DNA from: Hemileia vastatrix
Lineage: Eukaryota; Basidiomycota; Pucciniomycetes; Pucciniales; Zaghouaniaceae
Assembly (NCBI GenBank): GCA_030280995.1
Contig: JASXTE010000014.1
Coordinates: forward strand, 25,340,150-25,404,149
Length of the DNA stretch: 64,000 bases
Direction of reading: 5' to 3'
The notes under the pieces are model-generated. The model did no database searches and was not told where the DNA came from. It saw nothing but the letters and a program-made list of their open reading frames with translations. Positions 1 through 12,000 of this stretch are shown piece by piece. Position 1 is the first letter of the stretch, and every line of letters starts with the position of its first letter. A program made the position numbers and the translations under genes.

Positions 1-101
1 TTTGTCTTTGTAATTTATTCCAAACAAATTTTTTGAAGGTTGAATCTATATATCTAATGCCAAAACCACTATTAAGTTCCCTCTTAGACTTTTTAAGAAA
101 T

Positions 102-132
<31 letters not shown>

Positions 133-133
133 T
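102..133. repeat. (TA)n microsatellite
   Basis: About 32 bp of alternating T and A, interrupted once by a G near position 119. It is a simple-sequence repeat with no other visible role. Confidence 0.85.
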
Positions 134-1118
134 ATTTATCAAAAATTGAAATAAAGAATAAAAACATAATTTTATTTACCTTTAATTATTTAAATATAGA
201 GTATTTTCAGAATGCATTGTGGTTACTTGTGAAGGTTAGAAGATTTGAAGTTGGATTTATGAGTTTTTAGAAGGGCAAATATTGTAAAATTCTTTCATAA
301 ATATTTATTTCATAGTTTCAAATGTTGAAATCTACAAACTAATGGGATTTAAAATTATATTGAGATTTAAAATCTGTTTTCTACTCAAGTAAAATAAAAT
401 AAAATGATGATATCAAAATTGAAATTAAGTTTAAACTTTTGATATGCTCTATCTTCAATTTTATTGATAGTGCATCAAAAATTTAATAATATTTTTTTCC
501 TTCATCACTTTTTACATAAAAGATAGTTTTATCATTTTATGAATTAAAGATTGCTTATATAAATTTAACATCTATGTCAACTGTTTATGACTATTAATCT
601 ATATAATAAATTTTTTAGAAGAAAAAATAACATCAGTATATACTGACTTTGAAATTATTCAATTTAAAATAGTTTACAGGTAGATAATGAAGGGTGATTT
701 CATTTTTGAATATGAACTATAGAAGTCTTATTTTATCAATTTTAATTCTTTTTGAGCTCAAATGTATCCACCGCAACTTAAGTAAGAATAAAAATTATTT
801 TTATTGAAATTTACATGAGAAAGTATGCCTATTATTCAAAATCAAACTTGCTCTAATGGTGTTTTTCAATCATTATTTCCATTCATAACAATAAAAAACA
901 TTTCAATTTGCTGATGTTTTAGTTTTTGATATCCCCAAGTTTATATCTCAGGTGTACTATTCACAAAATTATTAAAAATATAATTTTCGAAATACATGAT
1001 AAACTTGAAAGTGAGGGGGCATTAAATTTTTAAAAATGAATTCTAAATTCAGGATGGATAGTATTTTTTCTATTTTCACAAATGAACAATTTTTCGTTTC
1101 AATTAATCCAGAAAGAAA

Positions 1119-1266
1119 ATTTTGTTGTAAGCATATTATATTATATTTATTATGATTTTAAATACTATATTTTCAAGATTTGTGTTTAATATTTCCTGTG
1201 AAAGTTAATGTTAATGTGAATTTAAAGTAAGCTTGAAGAAATTTAATCAATAGTCATATTGGATAT
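1119..1266 (+). repeat. diverged direct repeat, copy 1
   Basis: This segment resembles 1702-1822 in the same order: TTTTGTTGTA, then a TTTAATATTTCC-like block, a TGTGAAA block, and CATATTGGATAT at the end. The two copies differ by many substitutions and small gaps, so they are old. I see no third copy. It may be a relic of a dispersed element or an older tandem duplication about 560-580 bp apart. An alignment score would be needed to exclude chance similarity in AT-rich DNA. Confidence 0.35.
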
Positions 1267-1701
1267 TTAAAATAATATTTTGCTCCAATCTTGAATCATC
1301 CTGGGCTAAAAAATATCCCAAATAAGGTTTTTGTGGGTCAATTTGGATTTAAGTAGGATTAAGTGAGGTTTAATAAAGGACAGATAAAAGGCTAAATTCA
1401 TTACTAGTGACTTTTTTCTCAAAATAGTTATAAAATATTTATCATTCTGGACTCAAGCTTCAATAAAGTTGAATTGAAACAGAGATAATTTCTAGGAGCA
1501 CAACACCATATTTACAAAGGTGTAAAATACCTCAAATATTACTCATAATATAGGAAGGCAAGGAATCTACAAAATTCACATTTCAAACGAGGATTTATAT
1601 TTTGAATTTGAAATTGAGAAATGGAATATTATTTTCCAATTTAAATATCTATTAGTCATTTTAACAAAAGTTTTCAGTAATCAGATTGAATTTTGATGGT
1701 A

Positions 1702-1822
1702 TTTTGTTGTAGATTAATCATTTTGATGAGACATTTACTCAAAATTACTGGTTTCGTTTCTAATATTCCATGTGAAATTCATAATGAATCTTTTTGAAAG
1801 TGAATAGTTGACATATTGGATA
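1702..1822 (+). repeat. diverged direct repeat, copy 2
   Basis: This is the partner of 1119-1266. Shared words in the same order are TTTTGTTGTA, CTAATATTCC (against TTAATATTTCC), TGTGAAA, GAAAGTGAATAGT-like sequence and CATATTGGATAT. No coding potential is visible. Confidence 0.35.
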
Positions 1823-1839
1823 TGCAAAAGCTTATGTTA

Positions 1840-1910
1840 GATCAAAGTGAGATCAAAGGGAGCTTAACTGATGATCAAATTAGGATTTTACAAGATCAAA
1901 CGGTGATCAA
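1840..1910. repeat. GATCAA word cluster
   Basis: GATCAA occurs five times on the + strand in 71 bp, at 1840, 1851, 1873, 1894 and 1905, with irregular spacing of 11-22 bp. It could be a decayed short tandem repeat. No binding protein can be named from this. Confidence 0.4.
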
Positions 1911-2037
1911 TGTAGGTTCATCTTGAGCTCAATCTGTGACAAATCTCTGACTAAATGTAAGGCCAAACAATTTCCTACATGGTGATGATGTGTGCATAAT
2001 TCAAGCATAGATTTGTGGCTCAACGGAGCTCAAGCAA

Positions 2038-2059
2038 GGGGTATTGCTAGCAATACCCC
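2038..2059. repeat. perfect 22-bp palindrome at array edge
   Basis: Arm GGGGTATTGC, centre TA, then the exact reverse complement GCAATACCCC. C residues continue to 2062, then AT and a T-run (2064-2069). It lies about 20 bp outside the first recognisable satellite sequence and does not occur in the monomers. It could be a cruciform-forming site, a tiny fold-back element end or a breakpoint scar. The sequence does not decide between these. Confidence 0.8.
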
Positions 2060-2176
2060 CCCATTTTTTCTGTGGTGCATGCTATCTCTGACATATTGTT
2101 TGATATTTGTTGCATTTATACCAATTTGTGATTTGATTATTATCAAATCAAGTGGCATAGTTGATAGTGCCACACA

Positions 2177-2398
2177 ATGGAACCTACTAAAAAGACTGAA
2201 GGACCTGGGTTCAAGCCTCAACAGTACCAAAAAGCTGAGATGGGAAATCCACATGAAAATCCAGCTGACAATAAAAAAGAAGCTGCTCAGAAGTTTGGAA
2301 CAAAAAACATTGTTCCTAAGAAACAGGTTGTGGTTGCAGAGGAGGTAGAAAAACATGTTAAGGAGTGGTGGATTAAAGTGTGTAATTCAAGGGATTAA
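2177..2398 (+). CDS. 73-codon frame in the first, edge monomer
   Basis: This is the leftmost copy of the family. It is intact, differing from the commonest sequence by N43K and R60H. Its upstream linker is missing because recognisable satellite sequence starts only about 100 bp before the ATG. The tRNA-like promoter and hairpin are present. It shows that the array edge is not decayed. No function is proposed. Confidence 0.2.
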   Translation: MEPTKKTEGPGFKPQQYQKAEMGNPHENPADNKKEAAQKFGTKNIVPKKQVVVAEEVEKHVKEWWIKVCNSRD

Positions 2399-3941
2399 GA
2401 TATCTCACAAAGAAACTTAGGCATATAATAAGAAAAATTAGAAATATATTATAAATACTTTTAGTTACTTTTAAATTGAAAAAGTATAACACCTTCTGTA
2501 AATTGATACATTTATGTTCCATGCTATCTCTGACATATTGTTTGATATTTGTTGCATTTATTCCAATTCGTGATTTTATTATTATCAAATCAAGTGGCAT
2601 AGTTGATATTGCCACAAAATGGAAGCTACTAAAATGACTGAAGGACCTGGGTTCAAGCCTCAACAGTACCAAAAAGCTGAGATGGGAAATCCACATGAAA
2701 ATCCAGCTGACAATAAAAAAGAAGCTGCTCAGAAGTTTGGAACAAACAACATTGTTCGTAAGAAACAGGTTGTGGTGGCAGAGGAGGTAGAAAAACGTGT
2801 TAAGGAGTGGTGGATTAAAGTGTGTAATTCAAGGGATTAAGATATCTCACAAAGAAACTTAAGCATATAATAAGAAAAATTGGAAATTTATTATAAATAC
2901 TATTAGTTACTTTTAATTTAAAAAGTATAACTCCTTCTGTAAATTGATACATTTTGTTCCATGTTATCTCTGACATATTGTTTAAAATTTGATGCATTAA
3001 TACCAATTTGTGATTTGATTATTATCAAATCAAGTGGCATAGTTGATAGTGCCACACAATGGAACCTACTAAAAAGACTGAAGGACCTGGGTTCAAGCCT
3101 CAACAGTACCAAAAAGCTGAGATGGGAAATCCACATGAAAATCCAGCTGACAATAAAAACGAAGCTGCTCAAAAGTTTGGAACAAACAACATTGTTCCTA
3201 AGAAACAGGTTGTGGTTGCAGAGGAGGTAGAAAAACGTGTTAAGGAGTGGTGGATTAAAGTGTGTAATTCATGGGATTAAGATATCTCACAAAGAAACTT
3301 AGGCATATAATAAGAAAAATTGGAGATTTTTTATAAATACTTTTAGTTACTTTTAAATTGAAAAAGTATAACACCTTCTGTAAATTGATACATTTATGTT
3401 CCATGCTATCTCTGACATATTGTTTAAAATTTGATGCTTAATACCAATTTGTGATTTGATTATTATCAAATCAAGTGGCATAGTTGATAGTGCCACACAA
3501 TGGAACCTACTAAAAAGACTGAAGGACCTGGGTTCAAGCCTCAACAGTTCCAAAAAGCTGAGATGGGAAATCCACATGAAACTCCAGATGACAATAAAAA
3601 AGAAGCTGCTCAGAAGTTTGAAACAAACAACGTTGTTCCTAAGAAACAGGTTGTGGTTGCAGAGGAGGTAGAAAAACGTGTTAAGGAGTGGTGGATTAAA
3701 GTGTGTAATTCAAGCAATTAAGATATTTATCATGGAAACTTAGACATATAATAAGAAAAATTGGAAATTTATTATAAATACTTTTAGTTACTTTTAAATT
3801 GAAAAAGTATAACACCTTCTGTAAATTGATACATTTATGTTCCATGCTATCTCTGACATATTGTTTGATATTTGTTGCATTTATACCAATTTGTGATTTT
3901 ATTATTATCAAATCAAGTGGCATAGTTGATAGTGCCACACA

Positions 3942-4046
3942 ATGGAAGCTACTAAAAAGACTGAAGGACCTGGGTTCAAGCCTCAAAAGTACCAAAAAGC
4001 TGAGATGGGAAATCCACATGAAAATCCAGCTGACAATAAAAAATAA
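3942..4046 (+). pseudogene. 73-codon frame broken at codon 35 (GAA to TAA), eight-member class
   Basis: The frame stops after 34 residues because codon 35 is TAA. The copy also carries Q16K (CTCAAAAGTACC). The same stop and Q16K occur in the copies starting at 9242, 26886, 31299, 37923, 40133, 43227 and 44995. The shared lesion means one mutation spread by block duplication: 3942 to 9242 is 5,300 bp, 26886 to 31299 is 4,413 bp, 37923 to 43227 is 5,304 bp and 40133 to 44995 is 4,862 bp. It is a useful marker for tracing the array. Confidence 0.8.
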
Positions 4047-6427
4047 GCTGCTCAGAAGTTTGGAACAAACAACATTGTTCCTAAGAAACAGGTTGTGGTT
4101 GCAGAGGAGGTAGAAAAACGTGTTAAGGAGTGGTGGATTAAAGTGTGTAATTCAAGGGATTAAGATATCTCACAAAGAAACTTAGGCATATAATAAGAAA
4201 AATTGGAAATTTATTATAAATACTTTTAGTTACTTTTAAATTGAAAAAGTATAACACCTTCTGTAAATTGATACATTTATGTTCCATGCTATCTCTGACA
4301 TATTGTTTGATATTTGTTGCATTTATACCAATTCGTGATTTTATTATTATCAAATCAAGTGGCATAGTTGATATTGCCACACAATGGAAGCTACTAAAAA
4401 GACTGAAGGACCTGGGTTCAAGCCTCAACAGTACCAAAAAGCTAAGATGGGAAATCCACATGAAAATCCAGCTGACAATAAAAAAGAAGCTGCTCAAAAG
4501 TTTGGAACAAACAACATTGTTCCTAAGAAACAGGTTGTGGTTGCAGAGGAGGTAGAAAAACGTGTTAAGGAGTGGTGGATTAAAGTGTGTAATTCAAGGG
4601 ATTAAGATATTTCACATGGAAACTTAGGCATATAATAAGAAAAATTGGAAATTTATTATAAATACTTTTAGTTACTTTTAAATTAAAAAAGTATAACACC
4701 TTCTGTAAATTAATACATTTATGTTCCATGCTATCTCTGACATATTGTTTAAAATTTGATGCAAGAATACCAATTTGTGATTTGATTATTATCAAATCAA
4801 GTGGCATAGTTGATAGTGCCACACAATGGAACCTACTAAAAAGACTGAAGGACCTGGGTTCAAGCCTCAACAGTTCCAAAAAGCTGAGATGGGAAATCCA
4901 CATGAAAATCCAGCTGACTATAAAAACAAAGCTGCTCAAAAGTTTGGAACAAACAACATTGTTCCTAAGAAACAGGTTGTGGTTGCAGAGGAGGTAGAAA
5001 AACGTGTTAAGGAGTGGTGGATTAAAGTGTGTAATTCAAGGGATTAAGATATCTCACAAAGAAACTTAGGCATATAATAAGAAAAATTGGAAATTTATTA
5101 TAAATACTTTTAGTTACTTTTAAATTGAAAAAGTATAACACCTTCTGTAAATTGATACATTTATGTTCCATTCTACCTCTGACATATTGTTTAAAATTTG
5201 ATGCATTAATACCAATTTGTGATTTGATTATTATCAAATCAAGTGGCATAGTTGATAGTGCCACACAATGGAACCTACTAAAAAGACTGAAGGACCTGGG
5301 TTCAAGCCTCAACAGTTCCAAAAAGCTGAGATGGGAAATCCACATGAAAATCCAGCTGACAATAAAAAAGAAGCTGCTCAGAAGTTTGGTACAAACAACA
5401 TCATTCCTAAGAAACAGGTTGTGGTTGCAGAGGAGGTAGAAAAACGTGTTAAGGAGTGGTGGATTAAAGTGTGTAATTCAAGGGATTAAGATATCTCACA
5501 AAGAAACTTAGGCATATAAGAAGAAAAATTGGAAATTTATTATAAATACTTTTAGTTACTTTTAAATTGAAAAAGTATAACACCTTCTGTAAATTGATAC
5601 ATTTATGTTACATGCTATCTCTGAAAAATTGTTTGATATTTGTTGCATTTATACCAATTTGTGATTTGATTATTATCAAATCAAGTGGCATAGTTGATAG
5701 TGCCACACAATGGAACCTACTAAAAAGACTGAAGGACCTGGGTTCAAGCCTCAACAGTACCAAAAAGCTGAGATGGGAAATCCACATGAAAATCCAGCTG
5801 ACAATAAAAAAGAAGCTGCTCAGAAGTTTGGAACAAAAAACATTGTTCCTAAGAAACATGTTGTAATTGCAGAGGAGGTAGAAAAACGTGTTAAGGAGTG
5901 GTGGATTAAAGTGTGTAATTCAAGGGATTAAGATATCTCACAAAGAAACTTAGGCATATAATAAGAAAAATTGGAAATTTATTATAAATACTTTTAGTTA
6001 CTTTTAAATTGAAAAAGTATAACACCTTCTGTAAATTGATACATTTATGTTCCATGCTATCTCTGACATATTGTTTGATATTTGTTGCATTTATTCCAAT
6101 TCGTGATTTTATTATTATCAAATCAAGTGGCATAGTTGATATTGCCACAAAATGGAAGCTACTAAAAAGACTAAAGGACCTGGGTTCAAGCCTCAACAGT
6201 ACCAAAAAGCTGAGATGGGAAATCCACATGAAAATCCAGCTGACAATAAAAAAGGAGCTGCTCAAAAGTTTGGAACAAACAACATTGTTCCTAAGAAACA
6301 GGTTGTGGTTTCAGAGGAGGTAGAAAAACGTGTTAAGGAGTGGTGGATTAAAGTGTGTAATTCAATGGATTAAGATGTTTCACATGGAAACTTAGGCATA
6401 TAATATGAAAAATTGGAAATTTATTAT

Positions 6428-6867
6428 AAATACCCTTAGTTACTTTTAAATTAAAAAAGTATAACACCTTCTGTAAATTAATACATTTATGTTCCATGCT
6501 ATCTCTGACATATTGTTTAAAATTTGATGCAAGAATACCAATTTGTGATTTGATTATTATCAAATCAAGTGGCATAGTTGATAGTGCCACACAATGGAAG
6601 CTACTAAAAAGACTGAAGGACCTGGGTTCAAGCCTCAACAGTTCCAAAAAGCTGAGATGGGAAATCCACATGAAAATCCAGCTGACAATAAAAAAGAAGC
6701 TGCTCACAAGTTTGGAACAAAAAACATTGTTCCTAAGAAACAGGTTGTGGTTGCAGAGGAGGTAGAAAAACGTGTTAAGGAGTGGTGGATTAAAGTGTGT
6801 AATTCAAGGGATTAAGATATCTCACAAAGAAACTTAAGCATATAATAAGAAAAATTGGAAATTTATT
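6428..6867 (+). repeat. short-linker monomer class (440 bp), example region
   Basis: Twenty-nine intervals are 440 bp. They share a distinct linker: TTTTAATTTAAAAAG in place of TTTTAAATTGAAAAAG (1 bp shorter), GATATATTTTGTTCC or GATACATTTTGTTCC in place of GATACATTTATGTTCC (1 bp shorter), AACTCC in place of AACACC, and CATGTTATC in place of CATGCTATC. This linker precedes the ATGs at 3059, 7034, 7474, 12334, 12774, 14098, 14538, 15862, 16302, 17626, 18066, 19390, 19830, 21154, 21594, 23359, 23799, 25123, 25563, 26003, 29536, 29976, 30416, 35275, 35715, 37481, 49855, 58251 and 63111. The four 441-bp intervals (ending at 3500, 22035, 26444, 30857) lack one A in GATGCATTAATACC. The interval coordinates given here are only a nominal frame around one class member near the 6594-7034 step. 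Confidence 0.7.
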
Positions 6868-9079
6868 ATAAATACTATTAGTTACTTTTAATTTAAAAAG
6901 TATAACTCCTTCTGTAAATTGATATATTTTATTCCATGTTATCTCTGACATATTGTTTAAAATTTGATGCATTAATACTAATTTGTGATTTGATTATTAT
7001 CAAATCAAGTGGCATAGTTGATAGTGCCACAAAATGGAACCTACCAAAAAGACTGAAGGACCTGGGTTCAAGCCTCAACAGTACCAAAAAGTTGAGATGG
7101 GAAATCCACATGAAAATCCAGCTGACAATAAAAAAGAAGCTTCTCAGAAGTTTGGAACAAAGAACATTGTTCGTAAGAAACAGGTTGTGGTTGCAGAGGA
7201 GGTAGAAAAACGTGTTAAGGAGTGGTGGATTAAAGTGTGTAATTCAAGGGATTAAGATATCTCACAAAGAAACTTAAGCATATAATAAGAAAAATTGGAA
7301 ATTTATTATAAATACTATTAGTTACTTTTAATTTAAAAAGTATAACTCCTTCTGTAAATTGATATATTTTGTTCCATGTTATCTCTGACATATTGTTTAA
7401 AATTTGATGCATTAATACTAATTTGTGATTTGATTATTATCAAATCAAGTGGCATAGTTGATAGTGCCACACAATGGAACCTACTAAAAAGACTGAAGGA
7501 CCTGGGTTCAAGCCTCAACAGTACCAAAAAGCTGAGATGGGAAATCCACATGAAAATCCAGCTGACAATAAAAAAGAAGCTGCTCAGAAGTTTGGAACAA
7601 AAAACATTGTTCCTAAGAAACATGTTGTGGTTGCAGAGGAGGTAGAAAAACGTGTTAAGGAGTGGTGGATTAAAGTGAGTAATTCAAGGGATTAAGATAT
7701 CTCACAAAGAAACTTAGGCATATAATAAGAAAAATTGGAAATTTATTATAAATACTTTTAGTTACTTTTAAATTGAAAAAGTATAACACCTTCTGTAAAT
7801 TGATACATTTATGTTCCATGCTATCTCTGACATATTGTTTGATATTTGTTGCATTTATTCCAATTCGTGATTTTATTATTATCAAATCAAGTGGCATAGT
7901 TGATATTGCCACAAAATGGAAGCTACTAAAAAGACTGAAGGACCTGGGTTCAAGCCTCAACAGTACCAAAAAGCTGAGATGGGAAATCCACATGAAAATC
8001 CAGCTGACAATAAAAAAGGAGCTGCTCAAAAGTTTGGAACAAACAACATTGTTCCTAAGAAACAGGTTGTGGTTTCAGAGGAGGTAGAAAAACGTGTTAA
8101 GGAGTGGTGGATTAAAGTGTGTAATTCAAGGGATTAAGATGTTTCACATGGAAACTTAGGCATATAATATGAAAAATTGGAAATTTATTATAAATACCCT
8201 TAGTTACTTTTAAATTAAAAAAGTATAACACCTTCTGTAAATTAATACATTTATGTTCCATGCTATCTCTGACATATTGTTTAAAATTTGATGCAAGAAT
8301 ACCAATTTGTGATTTGATTATTATCAAATCAAGTGGCATAGTTGATAGTGCCACACAATGGAAGCTACTAAAAAGACTGAAGGACCTGGGTTCAAGCCTC
8401 AACAGTACCAAAAAGCTGAGATGGGAAATCCACATGAAAATCCAGCTGACAATAAAAAAGAAGCTGCTCAGAAGTTTGGAACAAAAAACATTGTTCCTAA
8501 GAAACATGTTGTAATTGCAGAGGAGGTAGAAAAACGTGTTAAGGAGTGGTGGATTAAAGTGTGTAATTCAAGGGATTAAGATATCTCACAAAGAAACTTA
8601 GGCATATAATAAGAAAAATTGGAAATTTATTATAAATACTTTTAGTTACTTTTAAATTGAAAAAGTATAACACCTTCTGTAAATTGATACATTTATGTTC
8701 CATGCTATCTCTGACATATTGTTTGATATTTGTTGCATTTATTCCAATTCGTGATTTTATTATTATCAAATCAAGTGGCATAGTTGATATTGCCACAAAA
8801 TGGAAGCTACTAAAAAGACTGAAGGACCTGGGTTCAAGCCTCAACAGTACCAAAAAGCTGAGATGGGAAATCCACATGAAAATCCAGCTGACAATAAAAA
8901 AGGAGCTGCTCAAAAGTTTGGAACAAACAACATTGTTCCTAAGAAACAGGTTGTGGTTTCAGAGGAGGTAGAAAAACGTGTTAAGGAGTGGTGGATTAAA
9001 GTGTGTAATTCAAGGGATTAAGATGTTTCACATGGAAACTTAGGCATATAATATGAAAAATTGGAAATTTATTATAAAT

Positions 9080-12000
9080 ACTTTTAGTTACTTTTAAATT
9101 GAAAAAGTATAACACCTTCTGTAAATTGATACATTTATGTTCCATGCTATCTCTGACATATTGTTTGATATTTGTTGCATTTATACCAATTTGTGATTTT
9201 ATTATTATCAAATCAAGTGGCATAGTTGATAGTGCCACACAATGGAAGCTACTAAAAAGACTGAAGGACCTGGGTTCAAGCCTCAAAAGTACCAAAAAGC
9301 TGAGATGGGAAATCCACATGAAAATCCAGCTGACAATAAAAAATAAGCTGCTCAGAAGTTTGGAACAAACAACATTGTTCCTAAGAAACAGGTTGTGGTT
9401 GCAGAGGAGGTAGAAAAACGTGTTAAGGAGTGGTGGATTAAAGTGTGTAATTCAAGGGATTAAGATATCTCACAAAGAAACTTAGGCATATAATAAGAAA
9501 AATTGGAAATTTATTATAAATACTTTTAGTTACTTTTAAATTGAAAAAGTATAACACCTTCTGTAAATTGATACATTTATGTTCCATGCTATCTCTGACA
9601 TATTGTTTGATATTTGTTGCATTTATACCAATTCGTGATTTTATTATTATCAAATCAAGTGGCATAGTTGATATTGCCACACAATGGAAGCTACTAAAAA
9701 GACTGAAGGACCTGGGTTCAAGCCTCAACAGTACCAAAAAGCTAAGATGGGAAATCCACATGAAAATCCAGCTGACAATAAAAAAGAAGCTGCTCAAAAG
9801 TTTGGAACAAACAACATTGTTCCTAAGAAACAGGTTGTGGTTGCAGAGGAGGTAGAAAAACGTGTTAAGGAGTGGTGGATTAAAGTGTGTAATTCAAGGG
9901 ATTAAGATATTTCACATGGAAACTTAGGCATATAATAAGAAAAATTGGAAATTTATTATAAATACTTTTAGTTACTTTTAAATTAAAAAAGTATAACACC
10001 TTCTGTAAATTAATACATTTATGTTCCATGCTATCTCTGACATATTGTTTAAAATTTGATGCAAGAATACCAATTTGTGATTTGATTATTATCAAATCAA
10101 GTGGCATAGTTGATAGTGCCACACAATGGAACCTACTAAAAAGACTGAAGGACCTGGGTTCAAGCCTCAACAGTTCCAAAAAGCTGAGATGGGAAATCCA
10201 CATGAAAATCCAGCTGACTATAAAAACAAAGCTGCTCAAAAGTTTGGAACAAACAACATTGTTCCTAAGAAACAGGTTGTGGTTGCAGAGGAGGTAGAAA
10301 AACGTGTTAAGGAGTGGTGGATTAAAGTGTGTAATTCAAGGGATTAAGATATCTCACAAAGAAACTTAGGCATATAATAAGAAAAATTGGAAATTTATTA
10401 TAAATACTTTTAGTTACTTTTAAATTGAAAAAGTATAACACCTTCTGTAAATTGATACATTTATGTTCCATTCTACCTCTGACATATTGTTTAAAATTTG
10501 ATGCATTAATACCAATTTGTGATTTGATTATTATCAAATCAAGTGGCATAGTTGATAGTGCCACACAATGGAACCTACTAAAAAGACTGAAGGACCTGGG
10601 TTCAAGCCTCAACAGTTCCAAAAAGCTGAGATGGGAAATCCACATGAAAATCCAGCTGACAATAAAAAAGAAGCTGCTCAGAAGTTTGGTACAAACAACA
10701 TCATTCCTAAGAAACAGGTTGTGGTTGCAGAGGAGGTAGAAAAACGTGTTAAGGAGTGGTGGATTAAAGTGTGTAATTCAAGGGATTAAGATATCTCACA
10801 AAGAAACTTAGGCATATAAGAAGAAAAATTGGAAATTTATTATAAATACTTTTAGTTACTTTTAAATTGAAAAAGTATAACACCTTCTGTAAATTGATAC
10901 ATTTATGTTACATGCTATCTCTGAAAAATTGTTTGATATTTGTTGCATTTATACCAATTTGTGATTTGATTATTATCAAATCAAGTGGCATAGTTGATAG
11001 TGCCACACAATGGAACCTACTAAAAAGACTGAAGGACCTGGGTTCAAGCCTCAACAGTACCAAAAAGCTGAGATGGGAAATCCACATGAAAATCCAGCTG
11101 ACAATAAAAAAGAAGCTGCTCAGAAGTTTGGAACAAAAAACATTGTTCCTAAGAAACATGTTGTAATTGCAGAGGAGGTAGAAAAACGTGTTAAGGAGTG
11201 GTGGATTAAAGTGTGTAATTCAAGGGATTAAGATATCTCACAAAGAAACTTAGGCATATAATAAGAAAAATTGGAAATTTATTATAAATACTTTTAGTTA
11301 CTTTTAAATTGAAAAAGTATAACACCTTCTGTAAATTGATACATTTATGTTCCATGCTATCTCTGACATATTGTTTGATATTTGTTGCATTTATTCCAAT
11401 TCGTGATTTTATTATTATCAAATCAAGTGGCATAGTTGATATTGCCACAAAATGGAAGCTACTAAAAAGACTAAAGGACCTGGGTTCAAGCCTCAACAGT
11501 ACCAAAAAGCTGAGATGGGAAATCCACATGAAAATCCAGCTGACAATAAAAAAGGAGCTGCTCAAAAGTTTGGAACAAACAACATTGTTCCTAAGAAACA
11601 GGTTGTGGTTTCAGAGGAGGTAGAAAAACGTGTTAAGGAGTGGTGGATTAAAGTGTGTAATTCAATGGATTAAGATGTTTCACATGGAAACTTAGGCATA
11701 TAATATGAAAAATTGGAAATTTATTATAAATACCCTTAGTTACTTTTAAATTAAAAAAGTATAACACCTTCTGTAAATTAATACATTTATGTTCCATGCT
11801 ATCTCTGACATATTGTTTAAAATTTGATGCAAGAATACCAATTTGTGATTTGATTATTATCAAATCAAGTGGCATAGTTGATAGTGCCACACAATGGAAG
11901 CTACTAAAAAGACTGAAGGACCTGGGTTCAAGCCTCAACAGTTCCAAAAAGCTGAGATGGGAAATCCACATGAAAATCCAGCTGACAATAAAAAAGAAGC

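Larger units (their letters stand above)
1..2076. other. AT-rich non-coding flank left of the satellite
   Basis: This stretch is strongly AT-rich and does not belong to the tandem array. I found no reading frame of useful length on either strand, no RNA gene and no recognisable transposon. Its contents are minor: a short TA microsatellite (102-133), a diverged direct repeat (1119-1266 and 1702-1822), five GATCAA words (1840-1910), a 10-bp palindrome TTGAGCTCAA (1923-1932) and the 22-bp palindrome at 2038-2059. It reads as ordinary intergenic or heterochromatic DNA. It could hold old, decayed transposon sequence that I cannot recognise. Confidence 0.75.
3780..8405 (+). repeat. 5,300-bp-offset duplication, copy 1
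   Basis: Monomers from ATG 3942 to 7916 match those from 9242 to 13216 at an exact offset of 5,300 bp (12 monomers). All encoded frames I compared, on both strands, are identical between the two blocks, including rare variants such as ATTCCATG before 7034, Y32 at 4826 and ATCATT at 5268. Identity ends near 8405, where TACC faces TTCC. The limits come from the nearest differing base and are approximate. Confidence 0.85.

Noticed and set aside
1000..1030. GTGAGGGGGCATT as a retrotransposon polypurine tract at an LTR start
   Set aside because: The following bases do not begin with TG, and no matching LTR, primer binding site or coding region is in the flank.
2892..2899. TATAAATA as a Pol II TATA box upstream of the 73-codon frame
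   Set aside because: It matches the TATA consensus and lies about 160 bp before the ATG in most monomers, but such words are common in AT-rich DNA and there is no initiator, splice or poly(A) arrangement to support a Pol II unit.
3035..3106. A genuine tRNA gene
   Set aside because: D-arm and T-loop features are present, but there is no acceptor-stem pairing and the T stem is weak. It fits a tRNA-derived repeat better.
3799..4113. Second plus-strand frame of 71-104 residues overlapping the 73-codon frame
   Set aside because: Longest versions need a TTG start in the linker; with ATG it is shorter. It is out of frame with the 73-codon frame, crosses hairpin and A box, and its length depends on linker class.
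4138..4497. Minus-strand hydrophobic frame of about 107-141 residues repeated across monomer junctions
   Set aside because: It runs antisense to the 73-codon frame, spans the monomer junction, varies in length with single substitutions and linker type, and its hydrophobicity follows from antisense reading of Lys/Glu codons and AT-rich linkers. No domain is visible.
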